A stretch of DNA of 64,000 bases from CAIKMD01 sp035552195 (GCA_035552195.1 DASZLU010000026.1:124001-188000), one strand, 5' to 3'. Positions 16,764-25,404 are shown, counted from the first letter of the stretch. The notes: a model not told the origin generated them from the sequence alone. Numbers and translations: made by a program.

Positions 16764-17741
16764 ATGGGTCGATGGCTGCGCCGCGGCCGACGCGGCGCCT
16801 TCATCATCAGCCTTCTTTGCTGCGTCGCGTCGGCGCTCATGCCCGCTGCCGCCGGGACGCCGCTGACCGTCGGGAAGTCCTCGCCGACAGGCGATGCGCT
16901 TCTTCCCGTCAATATCGGCGACGAGCTCGGCATCTTCAAAAAACATGGGCTCGATCTGAAGATCATCGATTTCAGCGGCGGCAGCAAGATGGCGCAGGCG
17001 GTGGCCGCGGGCAGCGTCGATATCGGTGACGGCGCCGGCACGGAGATGGCCTTTGTGGCGAAAGGCGCTCCCATGCTCGGCGTATGCGAGAGCGCGGGAC
17101 CCGCCCCTTATCTTGGCGTTGGCGTGCCGTGGGATTCGCCGGTCAAAAAGCTGCAAGATTTGAGAGGCAAGACGATCGGCGTGTCGACACCGGGCTCGTT
17201 CAGCGATTGGCTCGCCCATCAACTCGCGCAGCGATACGGCTGGGGTAAGAACGGGGTGACGACGGTGGCGATCGGCAACGGTGCCGCGACCGTCGCAGCG
17301 GCGTTCAAAACGCATCAGGTCGACGCGAATATCAGCAATACCTCGATCTTCCTCGCGTTCGAAGACACAAAGGAGGGCCATCTTATCGCGCCCGTATCCA
17401 GTTATTCGGGCAATGTCGCCTCCGGGGTGCTCTATGCCTCCCGCGAGCTCATCACGAAGGATCCCGAGGCGATCCGGGCTTTCATCGCGGCTTGGATCGA
17501 GACGACGGATTACATGCGGGCCCACAAGGCCGAGACGGTCAAGATCACGGCCGCGATCGCTCATTTTGATGAGAACGTGATGGCCCGCGAATACGATCTC
17601 ACCATCGCGATGCACACCAAGGATTGTCGCTTCGATGCGGAATCCCTCACGACTTTGAAGCAGTCTTTTTATGATCTTAAGCTCGTCGACGGCGAGGTCG
17701 ATATGACAAAGCTCTATACCGAGGTCTATGCGCCCCGATAA
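16764..17741 (+). CDS. ABC substrate-binding protein, NMT1/TauA type (no own permease)
   Basis: A 325-residue protein with a twin-arginine-like, Arg-rich signal region (RWLRRGRRGAFIISLLCC, cut near AAAG). The mature domain opens with LTVGKSSPTGDALLPVNIGDELGIFKKHGLDLKI and continues with AVAAGSVDIGDGAGTEMAFV and LRGKTIGVS, the standard NMT1/TauA lobe-1 and hinge motifs. GGGAGG lies upstream of the ATG. It follows the importer cluster by 148 bp and precedes the ferritin-like gene by 47 bp, likely in one transcript with the latter. It resembles the binding proteins at 38088 and 43349 more than the one at 14036. Confidence 0.9.
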   Translation: MGRWLRRGRRGAFIISLLCCVASALMPAAAGTPLTVGKSSPTGDALLPVNIGDELGIFKKHGLDLKIIDFSGGSKMAQAVAAGSVDIGDGAGTEMAFVAKGAPMLGVCESAGPAPYLGVGVPWDSPVKKLQDLRGKTIGVSTPGSFSDWLAHQLAQRYGWGKNGVTTVAIGNGAATVAAAFKTHQVDANISNTSIFLAFEDTKEGHLIAPVSSYSGNVASGVLYASRELITKDPEAIRAFIAAWIETTDYMRAHKAETVKITAAIAHFDENVMAREYDLTIAMHTKDCRFDAESLTTLKQSFYDLKLVDGEVDMTKLYTEVYAPR

Positions 17742-17788
17742 GCAAAGCTGCACGCGGTCACCAGTCCTTTCACGGCAAGGAGAAAATC

Positions 17789-18610
17789 ATGCCTCTCAGC
17801 GAAAACCTTCGGCGACTGATCGACTTGAACGCGCCCTTGTGGGCCGGCGAGGCGGAAATCGTCCGCACCTATTGGACGTCGCCGGTTCGGACAGTGGAGA
17901 CCGACAAGCTCTGGATACGCCGGCAATGCTGGAAAGAGTTCGGCGGCAGCGAGGACAAGAAGAAAGCCGAGGGTGGCCGATTGTCCCGTCTCGAAGAACA
18001 GCTTCACGAGCTGGTGCCGCGGCTGGAAATTACCGTCGGCCGCGAAGAATTGCGCGAAGAGCTCGAGAAGGCCGTCTCCGAATATACGCACTACTGTCTC
18101 TATGCGAGCGTCTACGACAAGCTGCTTCAGCCGGGAGAGCCTAAGCTCGTCGCCGCCGATCTCGTCAGTTGGAAAGAAGAGTCGGAGAAAGCCGCGCATG
18201 GTCGCGCCATGCGCAAGAATAATGGGCGCATCGGGCCGCTCGCGGCGGAATTTTGCGAGGGCGGATATTGCACGCTCTTTTCCGAAGGGCTGAAGCTTAA
18301 AGGTAAGCCCGGGATCGACGGCGAAATCGGCAACATCAGCCAGCGGATCTATAACGACGAATTCGACCACATGATGCATGGGGTCGTCGGCATGGATCGG
18401 TCCGGACTGACGGCGGAGGACTGGAAGGTGCTGGAGCGAATCACGGTCGAGCATACGACGCATCGCATCTACATGCGGAACGCGCAGTTCAGTCACCCGA
18501 TTTCGGATACGCGGATCGAGGAAATCGTGAGCGGAAAGATCGAGCCGATCGCTTTCGACTACGCCAAAGCGGAGAGCTATCTCGCGCATCCGGCGATCGC
18601 AGCGGAATAG
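17789..18610 (+). CDS. Predicted ferritin-like di-iron helical protein
   Basis: A 273-residue soluble, mainly helical protein with no signal peptide; AAGGAG precedes the ATG. Acid-histidine pairs spaced as in four-helix di-iron proteins are visible: E98-Y-T-H101, E154/E157, E191-F-D-H194, and E221-H222 with H225. This suggests a ferritin-like metal site, so an oxygenase, oxidase or metal-storage role is possible. The family is not recognised with certainty. It is cotranscribed with a binding protein upstream, followed by a perfect hairpin and a MarR regulator. The order suggests an uptake-plus-processing unit for one compound. Confidence 0.65.
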   Translation: MPLSENLRRLIDLNAPLWAGEAEIVRTYWTSPVRTVETDKLWIRRQCWKEFGGSEDKKKAEGGRLSRLEEQLHELVPRLEITVGREELREELEKAVSEYTHYCLYASVYDKLLQPGEPKLVAADLVSWKEESEKAAHGRAMRKNNGRIGPLAAEFCEGGYCTLFSEGLKLKGKPGIDGEIGNISQRIYNDEFDHMMHGVVGMDRSGLTAEDWKVLERITVEHTTHRIYMRNAQFSHPISDTRIEEIVSGKIEPIAFDYAKAESYLAHPAIAAE

Positions 18611-18626
18611 GATCGCTCGACGGACG

Positions 18627-18656
18627 ATGCCGGCGTCGCGCGTGCCACGCCGGCAT
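18627..18656 (+). terminator. Perfect hairpin after the ferritin-like gene
   Basis: A 10-bp perfect inverted repeat ATGCCGGCGT / ACGCCGGCAT (18627-18636 and 18647-18656) with a 10-base loop. There is no downstream T run, so it may be a weak terminator or an operator. It overlaps the outermost possible MarR start (TTG 18656), which argues for a later start for that gene. Confidence 0.5.
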
Positions 18657-18700
18657 TGTCGCGATATAACGTTCGCCGAAAAGCGACGAGAGTAAGATCT

Positions 18701-19216
18701 TTGCTGAAAGCGACTCGGGGCCCCAGGAATCCAGCCGTCTTGCCGTGGTCCGTTGTCTTGGAGGAAGTGCCGAACTTTCGCGCGCTGCGCAGCATCTCCT
18801 ACCGGATCAACTATATCCACCGGCTGCTCGACCGGCAGACCAAAAAGTTTCTCACGGACAACTATCGGCTCACCAATGCCGAATGGTATGTCCTCGCGTT
18901 TCTGGCGTCGCTCGCATCCGGCGAATCGGATACGATCGTCGGTATCGCGCGCAAGACCGCGATCTTCAAGCCGCAAGTCAGCCAAGCGATGACGAGCTTG
19001 GCGAAGCGGCAATTGGTGCGGCGCATCGCCGACACGTCCGATGCGCGAACGCCGCGGTTTCGGGTTTCGAAAAAGGGCAAGGAATTGCGCAACGAGATCG
19101 CGCGGTGGACCTGGGCGCGCCAGAAGGCGCTGACCGCTCAATTATCGCCGGAGCAATCCCAGGCGATCCATGAGGGGCTCAATATCCTGGCGACGTATAT
19201 GTCTCTGAATGTCTAA
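18701..19216 (+). CDS. MarR family transcriptional regulator
   Basis: A winged-helix protein. After a basic N-terminal lead it carries FRALRSISYRINYIHRLLDRQ, the dimer helix, then LTNAEWYVLAFLASLASGE, TAIFKPQVSQAMTSLAKRQLVRR (recognition helix) and the wing DARTPRFRVSKKGKEL. All are standard MarR elements. The start is uncertain: TTG 18701 with GAGAG upstream gives 171 residues, and a TTG at 18656 or a GTG at 18767 are alternatives. It probably controls the neighbouring binding protein and ferritin-like gene in response to a small ligand. Its end overlaps the GIY-YIG gene by eight bases. Confidence 0.88.
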   Translation: MLKATRGPRNPAVLPWSVVLEEVPNFRALRSISYRINYIHRLLDRQTKKFLTDNYRLTNAEWYVLAFLASLASGESDTIVGIARKTAIFKPQVSQAMTSLAKRQLVRRIADTSDARTPRFRVSKKGKELRNEIARWTWARQKALTAQLSPEQSQAIHEGLNILATYMSLNV

Positions 19217-19562
19217 ACGCGCGTTCTCGGAAAAAAAGGGGGATGCGTTGAAAACCGACGCTCCCCCGATGCCCGAAACGTTGCCGGCACCGGACCAGGC
19301 AGCCGCGCCGCGCTGCTTCGTCTATATCCTCGGCAGCCGGCGCGGGCGCGATCGGCGTACTTATGTCGGCTGGACACTCGATCTCGATCGGCGGCTTCTG
19401 CAACACAACAGCGGCTCAGGTGCGAAATCGACGCGCGGCCGCGATTGGCGATTGCTTTATGCCGAATGCTGCCCCACGCGCGGCGAAGCGATGAGCCGCG
19501 AATGGCATCTAAAACGCGCACGCAAGCTGCGACAGGAACTGCGCGCGCTGCTCGACGAATGA
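19209..19562 (+). CDS. GIY-YIG domain protein (YhbQ/UPF0213 type)
   Basis: A 117-residue protein with a GIY-YIG nuclease core in the C-terminal 85 residues. FVYILGSRRGRDRRTYVGWT provides the paired GIY-YIG-like strands. DLDRRLLQHNSG carries the conserved Arg/His region, and REWHLKRARKLRQEL holds the Glu-type helix. The first 35 residues are a polar extension. Such small proteins are predicted single-domain nucleases, often linked to DNA repair, but few have been tested. Overlap with the MarR gene suggests translational coupling. Confidence 0.9.
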   Translation: MSKRAFSEKKGDALKTDAPPMPETLPAPDQAAAPRCFVYILGSRRGRDRRTYVGWTLDLDRRLLQHNSGSGAKSTRGRDWRLLYAECCPTRGEAMSREWHLKRARKLRQELRALLDE

Positions 19563-19645
19563 CGGGGCTGTGACGCAAATATTCGGCGGGCGAGGCCGTG
19601 CCACGGTTCATGAATGGCCGGCAAGAGATGCCGAGTCGCGCGATC

Positions 19646-19783
19646 TCAGGCGACGAAATAGGCGACGATCATCGCCGCAACGGCAAGTGTTACCGAAATA
19701 GCGAGCACGTAACGTACGCCTTGGCCGCGAATTGCTTGCCGCGCCTCAATCTCCGAGCGGACAGGTTTCCCTTGTGGTTCCAT
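19646..19783 (-). CDS. Small single-span membrane protein (45 residues)
   Basis: An open frame from ATG 19783 to TGA 19646 encodes 45 residues. The N-terminus is a polar charged segment (MEPQGKPVRSEIEARQAIRG), followed by one hydrophobic helix (VLAISVTLAVAAMIVAYFV). The strict soluble-then-membrane division, ending right after the helix, is typical of conserved small alphaproteobacterial membrane proteins. Upstream AATAAGG is a weak ribosome binding site. It fills an otherwise empty stretch between the GIY-YIG gene and the next small gene. Confidence 0.55.
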   Translation of the reverse strand: MEPQGKPVRSEIEARQAIRGQGVRYVLAISVTLAVAAMIVAYFVA

Positions 19784-19985
19784 GCCTTATTCAACGGCAA
19801 CGGCGCGTCGCGGTTCCTCGATGCTCACCGTCGAGCTGTGGCCATCATTCGTTCGGATGAGATTCGCCTGGACCCGACTCGAACCCGTGCGATATCAGGT
19901 TCGCGCCTTATGCGGATTGCGAAGGAGGCACGCAACCCGCGTTTTTGGGATCGAGGCTGGAAATTTATTGGGGAGCACGGGAAAG

Positions 19986-20207
19986 ATGAGCAGCGAAGCG
20001 GGTATTGAGCTGCAGCGATTGCTGCGGATGTTGACGGAAACCGCCACCAAGGCCGAGAGCGAGGCTTATGCGGCGGGCTGGCGCGATTGCCGGGCTGCGT
20101 TGATGAAGGCGCTGTCGGGCGTCGGTGAGGAGCCGCATGCGGCCACGCCGGCACACACGCCGGCGTCCGAGTTGAACGGCGCGAACGGTAGTTCCTACGC
20201 GAACTGA
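19986..20207 (+). CDS. Small soluble protein of unknown function (73 residues)
   Basis: Starting at ATG 19986 with GGGAG/GGGAAAG upstream, the product has an amphipathic helical N-terminus (ELQRLLRMLTETATKAESEAY) and AAGWRDCRAALMKAL, then a Pro/Ala/Asn-rich tail. No family is recognised. The helix pattern and codon use look like a real gene. It is followed by a strong hairpin terminator. Confidence 0.6.
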   Translation: MSSEAGIELQRLLRMLTETATKAESEAYAAGWRDCRAALMKALSGVGEEPHAATPAHTPASELNGANGSSYAN

Positions 20208-20232
20208 ACCGCCGTCGTTAATGGAAGAAGCC

Positions 20233-20267
20233 CGGCCGGCCATCGCTTCGCTGCGATGCGCCGGCCG
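20233..20267 (+). terminator. Strong hairpin, probable terminator
   Basis: CGGCCGGC (20233-20240) pairs with GCCGGCCG (20260-20267), and inside it CATCGC (20241-20246) pairs with GCGATG (20253-20258). This gives a nearly continuous 14-bp stem with a single bulge, followed by CGGTGTTTCT. It ends the transcript of the 73-residue protein. Confidence 0.65.
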
Positions 20268-20313
20268 CGGTGTTTCTAAAGGCTAGGATCCGCCGGATTT
20301 TCTGGAGACGAGC

Positions 20314-20682
20314 ATGACCTTCGCTCATTGGATGATCGTCGCCGCGATCTTCCTGCCTTATGCATCGGTCGTGCTCGCCAAATCCGGAGGCGTCGGCAAT
20401 CATGCACCGCGCGCGACACTCGGCGCGCTCACCGGTTGGCGCCAACGTGCCGATTGGGCGCATCGTAACCATTTCGAGGCTTTCGCGCCGTTCGCCGCTT
20501 CGGTGATCATCGCCGAACTCGCCCATGTGCCGCAGCCGAAGATCGATATCGCCGCAGGCGCGTTCGTCGCGCTGCGGATCGCCTACACGGCGCTTTATAT
20601 TGCCGATCTCGCGAGTCTGCGCTCGATCGTCTGGTCGCTGGCCTTCATCTGCGTGCTGGCGCTCTTTGTGATGAGCGCGTGA
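20314..20682 (+). CDS. MAPEG family membrane protein
   Basis: A 122-residue integral membrane protein with four helices. It begins WMIVAAIFLPYASVVLAK. The MAPEG signature RQRADWAHRNHFEAFAPFAASVIIAELAHV is present at about residues 40-70 (the R-x-x-x-N-x-x-E type core). ALRIAYTALYIADLASLRSIVW is the third-helix motif. Members are membrane-bound glutathione S-transferase or eicosanoid-type proteins; bacterial roles are mostly detoxification and are poorly known. It stands alone. Confidence 0.88.
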   Translation: MTFAHWMIVAAIFLPYASVVLAKSGGVGNHAPRATLGALTGWRQRADWAHRNHFEAFAPFAASVIIAELAHVPQPKIDIAAGAFVALRIAYTALYIADLASLRSIVWSLAFICVLALFVMSA

Positions 20683-20953
20683 GGCTTCCTTCAGGTTAAA
20701 AGCCGCGGCTGTGCGCGGCACAGCTCACCCGTCGCACTGCGTAGGCGCGACGATGAGAAATGACACTTTCACGGCAGTTGCGTGACGGCGGGCCGTGTCG
20801 ACCGCGACGTCGTTTCTATGGCGACGATCCCGTTCTCCGAGGCGAGCGATTTCGCGCCGCTGCCTCCGATCGCACACAATATTTTCATCACAGTGTAACG
20901 CGCGCCTGAAAAATTGCCGGACAACGCGCACATAAAACATTGGGGGTCTAGCT

Positions 20954-22231
20954 ATGAAATTCGCATCAGTCGCATCGGTGCTTCTATTTGCGGCGTCGGC
21001 AGGTAATGCGTTTGCCGCTCAGGGGCCGATGCCCAAGGGCATTCCCTCTCTCGATCATGTCTTCGTCATCATGATGGAGAATCATGGCTACGCCCAGATC
21101 GCCGGAAACCCGCAAGCGCCGTTCATCAATTCGATGATGGCAAACGCGAATCTGGCGACCAATTATTTTGCGGTCGCGCACCCGAGCTCGACCAATTATC
21201 TGGAAGTTGTTGGTGGCTCGAATTTCAACAATCTTTCCGACCAGTATCCCAACTGGCACAGCTCCTGCCAGCCGAACATCAAGTCCGGCGTCGCCAATAC
21301 CGATTCGCCGAATACCGGGCGGGTTTGCCCCATCGCCGGGTCGGGCACCGATGCGGCGACGCCTGTCTTAGACAATACGACGAACGAGACGTCGGCACCG
21401 CCGCTCACCAATATCGACGGCAAAGCCTCGATCCCCGCCGCGAGCAATATTCTCGGCATCTCCATCGCCGACCAGCTGGTTGCGGCCGGCAAGACCTGGA
21501 AGAGCTATCAGGAAGGCTTGCCGATGATCGGTGCCGACGGCGTCAATGTAAGCGATGGGTTCTATTACGACGGCGGCGTGAATGCGCAGGGCCAGACGGT
21601 CCAAACCGATTGGACGGCGCTCACGACCACCGGAAACCCGGTTACCGAAGCGAATCTCGTCTACCTCTACGCGGTGAAGCACAACCCGTTTGCTTACTTC
21701 GCGTCGGTGCAGTCCGGTGCCACTCCGGGCCTAAGCCTGAGCCAAGTGGTCGGTTTCGATAGCGAGAACGGGCTTTACGCCGATCTCCGCGCCGGCGGTG
21801 ACCGCGTGCCGAATCTCGCTTTCATCGCGCCGAACCAATGCACGGACATGCATGGCCGCGGCAACGGGACGGCATTCTGCAACTACGATGCCGATGACAA
21901 CGGGACACAGACGGGTCTCAACCCGAGCCTTATTATGCAGGGCGATCTCGAGGTCGAGCGCGTCGTCACCGCGATCCACGCCTCGCCCGTTTGGTCGCAG
22001 GCCAAGAGCGCGATCGTCATCGTCTGGGACGAAAACGATTACAGCACGAGCACCTCGAACAACGTCGTGCTTCTCGTCGATACCAACTATGGCTCGCAGC
22101 CGGTTAGCAGCTCGCAGTTCTACACCCACTACTCGCTGCTGCGGACCCTCGAAGCGGCCTTTCGGCTGCCCTGCTTGAACCATGCATGCGATGCCGGCGT
22201 GAACGTCATGTCGGATCTCTTCCAAAACTAA
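20954..22231 (+). CDS. Secreted phosphoesterase (AcpA/phospholipase C family)
   Basis: A 425-residue protein with a signal peptide (cut after AFA, residue 21). The metal-binding opening HVFVIMMENHGY (about residues 37-48) is diagnostic of the phosphoesterase family of acid phosphatases and phospholipases C. Further metal-site motifs are AHPSSTNYLEVVGG, PNLAFIAPNQCTDMHG and AIVIVWDENDYS. Six cysteines in the mature part suggest disulfides. GGGGGTC lies upstream of the ATG. The product would release phosphate from organic esters in the periplasm or outside the cell. A hairpin terminator follows. Confidence 0.9.
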   Translation: MKFASVASVLLFAASAGNAFAAQGPMPKGIPSLDHVFVIMMENHGYAQIAGNPQAPFINSMMANANLATNYFAVAHPSSTNYLEVVGGSNFNNLSDQYPNWHSSCQPNIKSGVANTDSPNTGRVCPIAGSGTDAATPVLDNTTNETSAPPLTNIDGKASIPAASNILGISIADQLVAAGKTWKSYQEGLPMIGADGVNVSDGFYYDGGVNAQGQTVQTDWTALTTTGNPVTEANLVYLYAVKHNPFAYFASVQSGATPGLSLSQVVGFDSENGLYADLRAGGDRVPNLAFIAPNQCTDMHGRGNGTAFCNYDADDNGTQTGLNPSLIMQGDLEVERVVTAIHASPVWSQAKSAIVIVWDENDYSTSTSNNVVLLVDTNYGSQPVSSSQFYTHYSLLRTLEAAFRLPCLNHACDAGVNVMSDLFQN

Positions 22232-22247
22232 CGCGGTGCCGTTACGC

Positions 22248-22280
22248 AAAGCGGGTGGTGTCGAAAGTACCACCCGCTTT
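22248..22280 (+). terminator. Rho-independent terminator after the phosphoesterase
   Basis: A 12-bp perfect stem AAAGCGGGTGGT / ACCACCCGCTTT (22248-22259 and 22269-22280) with a 9-base loop, then TTTCAG. It ends eight bases before the multicopper oxidase start, so that gene's promoter must overlap this region or transcription reads through in part. Confidence 0.8.
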
Positions 22281-22288
22281 TCAGCTTT

Positions 22289-24262
22289 ATGCGAATATCC
22301 CAGGTCCATCTAAGACGTGTGGTGGTGCTGGTCGCTTTTCTTGCGGCGGGCGCCGCCGCGGCGAGCGATCCGGTCCCTCCTGTTTACGATCCGCATAGCA
22401 CGGCGGCAAAGCCCTGCGGGATCGGCACGCCGCCGCCGGGGCATGTCGCCGACGACTGGCACGCCGCGCCCGCGGGGCTAACGTTGACGGTGAGACAGGA
22501 TGGCAGGCGTCTGTGCTACGTCGCCGGCGATGTCGCCGATCCGCCGGTCATTCACGTGCGCCAGGGTGATGATTTGACGGTCACGCTGCAGAACGAGATC
22601 GTCGATCCGGCCGCGATCGACGCCGTCACCGCGGCGGGTGAACTCAAGAGGGCCAACGTTGCGGTGTCGCGCGCGGCTGGATTCTATCCCGTGATCCTGG
22701 GTAAGCGGCACACCGCGACCGGCGCCACCAATTTGCACGTCCACGGGTTCGCCGTTCCGCCGGTCGCGCCGCAGGACGACGTGCTGATGAACTGCACCGA
22801 TCCTGCGATCGGTCCGGCGCTTTGCGGCCAGCGCCGTTTCACCTACCGCTATCATCTGCCGGCCGATATGCCGGAAGGGCTCTACTGGTACCATCCGCAT
22901 ATGCATGGCGAAGTGCAGGCGCAGATGTTGATGGGTCTTTCCGGCGCGATCGTCGTTGAAGGACCGGGGGACGATGCCCGGCGCGCCGCCGGGATTTCGG
23001 AGCGCGTGCTCATCGTGCGCCAGGATCAGGACCTCGACGGGGGCAAGACATCCACAGCCGCGATGACGGCCGCCGCCGCCGATGCCGCGTTTCCCGCCGC
23101 CGGGGGAAATGACGCGATGACGGTAGACACCGCGCACGAGCTGCTCTGCTCGCTAACGTCGGGCATCGATCAAATTAGCCTCAATGGCGCCCCCATACCG
23201 ACCGGCGATGCGCCCGACAGCGCACTGGCCTCACTGACGATCGCTCCCGGCACGAAGCAGTTGTGGCGCTTGCTGAACGCCGCGACCGACGCGTTTCTCG
23301 ATCTCGCGCTGGTGGATGAGCATGGCAACGCGCTACCTCTCGAAATCGCCGCACGCGATGGCGCGCCGCTGACCGACGATGCGGGAAAGCGGCTTCATCC
23401 CGCGCCGACGACGGAGGCGCAACTCGTGCCGCCGGCGGGCCGCCTCGAATTTCTGGTTTCGGCGCCGCCGCGAGGCGTGAAGGCCTATCTCCTAACGCGT
23501 GCCGTTCTGACCGGTTGTGCCGGCGATCAACTGCCCGAGCGGCGCCTCGCGGTGGTGACCGCGTCGCCCGCCGCGTCGTCGCCCGCGCCCCCGCCCGCTG
23601 CCGAGGCGGCACCGGCGAGCTTGCTCGATTTCTTCTCGGGCCTGATGTCGCGCAAGACCGATCGCAAACGAATTCTCGCTTTCGCCGAGTACCCGCGGCC
23701 GGGTTCTGCCGACGAGACCGATTTCTATATTGCAGAGCGGACACCGGGCGCGGTGTTCAAGCCGTTCACGATGGGCGATCCGCCGATGATCACCGTGGCG
23801 GCGGGCACCACCGAGGAATGGACCATCGAGAACTGGACCAACGAACTCCACGCCTTTCACATCCATCAACTGCACTTCCGTGTGCTGGAGGTCAACGGCA
23901 AGCGTGTCGACGATCCGCCGTTGCTCGACACGGTCACCGTCCCGTTTGCCACCGCGACCGGCTATCGCGATCGACAGGAAGGGCCGGTCAAGCCGGGCCG
24001 GGTCATCGTCAAACTCTATTTCCCGGCCGCGCTTGCCGGCGACATACCCTTCCATTGCCATCTCGCGGACCACGAAGATAACGGCATGATGGGTGTGGTG
24101 CGTGTCGTTACACGTGCGGCCGCTCTGGAGACGCCGGCGCCGATCTCTGTCGGTGATACGACGGATCCATCGATCTGCCGCGCTCCACGGACGGAGGATC
24201 GTGAGACATCGACGAAAATCAGTGCACGGTCGGACGCGCGCTCGCCGTCCAAGCCGGAGTGA
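22289..24262 (+). CDS. Multicopper oxidase
   Basis: A 657-residue periplasmic oxidase; a signal peptide covers about residues 1-25. The four copper-binding blocks are complete: LHVHGF (His150, His152), YWYHPHMHG (202-206), HAFHIHQLHF near residue 520, and IPFHCHLADHEDNGMMG near 595. The last block carries the type 1 Cys and axial Met. These bind a type 1 copper and the T2/T3 trinuclear cluster that reduces O2 to water. A 60-residue Ala/Pro-rich insert (about 420-450) lies before the last domain. The substrate could be Cu(I), Mn(II) or a phenol. The ATG lies close behind the previous terminator. Confidence 0.93.
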   Translation: MRISQVHLRRVVVLVAFLAAGAAAASDPVPPVYDPHSTAAKPCGIGTPPPGHVADDWHAAPAGLTLTVRQDGRRLCYVAGDVADPPVIHVRQGDDLTVTLQNEIVDPAAIDAVTAAGELKRANVAVSRAAGFYPVILGKRHTATGATNLHVHGFAVPPVAPQDDVLMNCTDPAIGPALCGQRRFTYRYHLPADMPEGLYWYHPHMHGEVQAQMLMGLSGAIVVEGPGDDARRAAGISERVLIVRQDQDLDGGKTSTAAMTAAAADAAFPAAGGNDAMTVDTAHELLCSLTSGIDQISLNGAPIPTGDAPDSALASLTIAPGTKQLWRLLNAATDAFLDLALVDEHGNALPLEIAARDGAPLTDDAGKRLHPAPTTEAQLVPPAGRLEFLVSAPPRGVKAYLLTRAVLTGCAGDQLPERRLAVVTASPAASSPAPPPAAEAAPASLLDFFSGLMSRKTDRKRILAFAEYPRPGSADETDFYIAERTPGAVFKPFTMGDPPMITVAAGTTEEWTIENWTNELHAFHIHQLHFRVLEVNGKRVDDPPLLDTVTVPFATATGYRDRQEGPVKPGRVIVKLYFPAALAGDIPFHCHLADHEDNGMMGVVRVVTRAAALETPAPISVGDTTDPSICRAPRTEDRETSTKISARSDARSPSKPE

Positions 24263-24304
24263 CGGTCGTCGGGATTCACGCCCTCAGACCGAGAAGCGCG
24301 GCCG

Positions 24305-24775
24305 TCAGTTCTTCGGCGAAATGAGGAGGCCGATCAGCTCGGCAATACAGGCTGGCTTGTCGCTGCCTTCGCGCTCGACAGTGGCTTCGCTGGTGAGGCG
24401 CACGCCTTGCACCACGTCGTCGACCGAGACGATGCGGAATTGCGCCCGCAGGCGGCTGCCGGCGGGGACGGGCGAGGTAAAGCGCACTTTGTTGGCCCCG
24501 TAATTGAGCCGCGCGGCAAGTTGCTCGACGCGATAGGTTTCGTTGCTGAGCCGCGCGAGCAGCGACAAGGTCAGCCAGCCATGCGCGATGGTGGTGCCGA
24601 AAGGCGAGGCCTTGGCGCGCTCGACATCGACGTGGATCCATTGGAAATCGCCGGTGGCTTCGGCGAAGCGATTGATCATCGCCTGATCGACCGTGACCCA
24701 GTCGCTGATGCCGAGATCGGTGTCGCCGGCCGCGGCGGCCTGCTTCAGGGCGGCAATATCGGGAAAGAGACGCAT
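24305..24775 (-). CDS. MaoC-like (R)-specific enoyl-CoA hydratase
   Basis: A 156-residue hot-dog-fold protein. The catalytic segment ATGDFQWIHVDVERAKASPFGTTIAHGWLTLSLL contains the Asp and His of the hydratase-2 motif, seen as D-x-x-x-x-H followed by PFG-x-x-IAHG (about residues 42-72). YGANKVRFTSPVPAGSRLRA forms the next strand pair. Such enzymes hydrate trans-2-enoyl-CoA to (R)-3-hydroxyacyl-CoA. It is convergent with the multicopper oxidase and stands alone. Confidence 0.92.
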   Translation of the reverse strand: MRLFPDIAALKQAAAAGDTDLGISDWVTVDQAMINRFAEATGDFQWIHVDVERAKASPFGTTIAHGWLTLSLLARLSNETYRVEQLAARLNYGANKVRFTSPVPAGSRLRAQFRIVSVDDVVQGVRLTSEATVEREGSDKPACIAELIGLLISPKN

Positions 24776-24894
24776 GAGGCGATTATAGCCCTGCCGATCG
24801 TGCGCGTCGCGCGGATGCCGCCAGCGACGCTCGTGCCATCAAGAGGGGATCAAATCATCGGCGGCCACGTTGATCTTCTAAAAGGAGATGTGAC

Positions 24895-25404
24895 ATGCCC
24901 TTGAAATCCACCATTGAGCGCGCGCGGCGCGACAAGCGGCAAGGCAAATCGCCCTCGACGCAAGCCGGCGAATTCATCCACGAGGAGATGGACAAGATTC
25001 GCGGCGGCGCGCATGGCGTGCGCTCGACGCGGCAAGCGATCGCAATCGGCTTGTCGGAGGCGCGGCGTGCCGGCGTCCCGTTACGGCCGCCGAAGAAAGG
25101 CCGCGCCAAGCCGCAGACACGGCACCATGCGGAATATGATTATGAGGTCGGGCAGGGTAAACGCCATCCGAAGCGGCGGCCGCGCGTGTCGCGGGCGGTC
25201 GAAAACGTGCTGAAGCACGAGCCGCGTCGTGCGGCATCGTCGCGCGCGCTGTCGGCGCAGGCCAGGCGCGCGGCGGCGCGGCGGAGCGCCGCTTCGCGCT
25301 CGGCGGCCGCGCGCAAAGCCGTGCGCACGAAGGGCGCGGCGGTGCGCTCGGCTGCGGCGCGCAAAGCCGCCCGCACCCGCGCGCGTCATCGCCGCGCCGG
25401 CTAA
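24895..25404 (+). CDS. DUF6496-type basic protein with histone H1-like tail
   Basis: A 169-residue, very basic protein. Residues 1-60 carry a conserved block: STQAGEFIHEEMDKIRGGAHGVRSTRQAIAIGLSEARRAGV, which I associate with DUF6496-like proteins (shown as a landmark at about residues 20-60). Residues 115-169 are a low-complexity Ala/Arg tail with repeated RSAAARKAxRT units, like histone H1 or Ku-associated tails. DNA or RNA binding is likely. AAAAGGAGATG provides the ribosome binding site. Its stop overlaps the stop of the leftward gene by about four bases. Confidence 0.75.
   Translation: MPLKSTIERARRDKRQGKSPSTQAGEFIHEEMDKIRGGAHGVRSTRQAIAIGLSEARRAGVPLRPPKKGRAKPQTRHHAEYDYEVGQGKRHPKRRPRVSRAVENVLKHEPRRAASSRALSAQARRAAARRSAASRSAAARKAVRTKGAAVRSAAARKAARTRARHRRAG

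Noticed and set aside
19865..19890. tRNA-like TTCGAGTC stretch on the minus strand
   Set aside because: The flanking bases do not form a T-arm stem and no acceptor or anticodon arms are present.
20725..20940. 71-residue minus-strand frame upstream of the phosphoesterase
   Set aside because: Arg-rich noise without start signal; region more likely the promoter.
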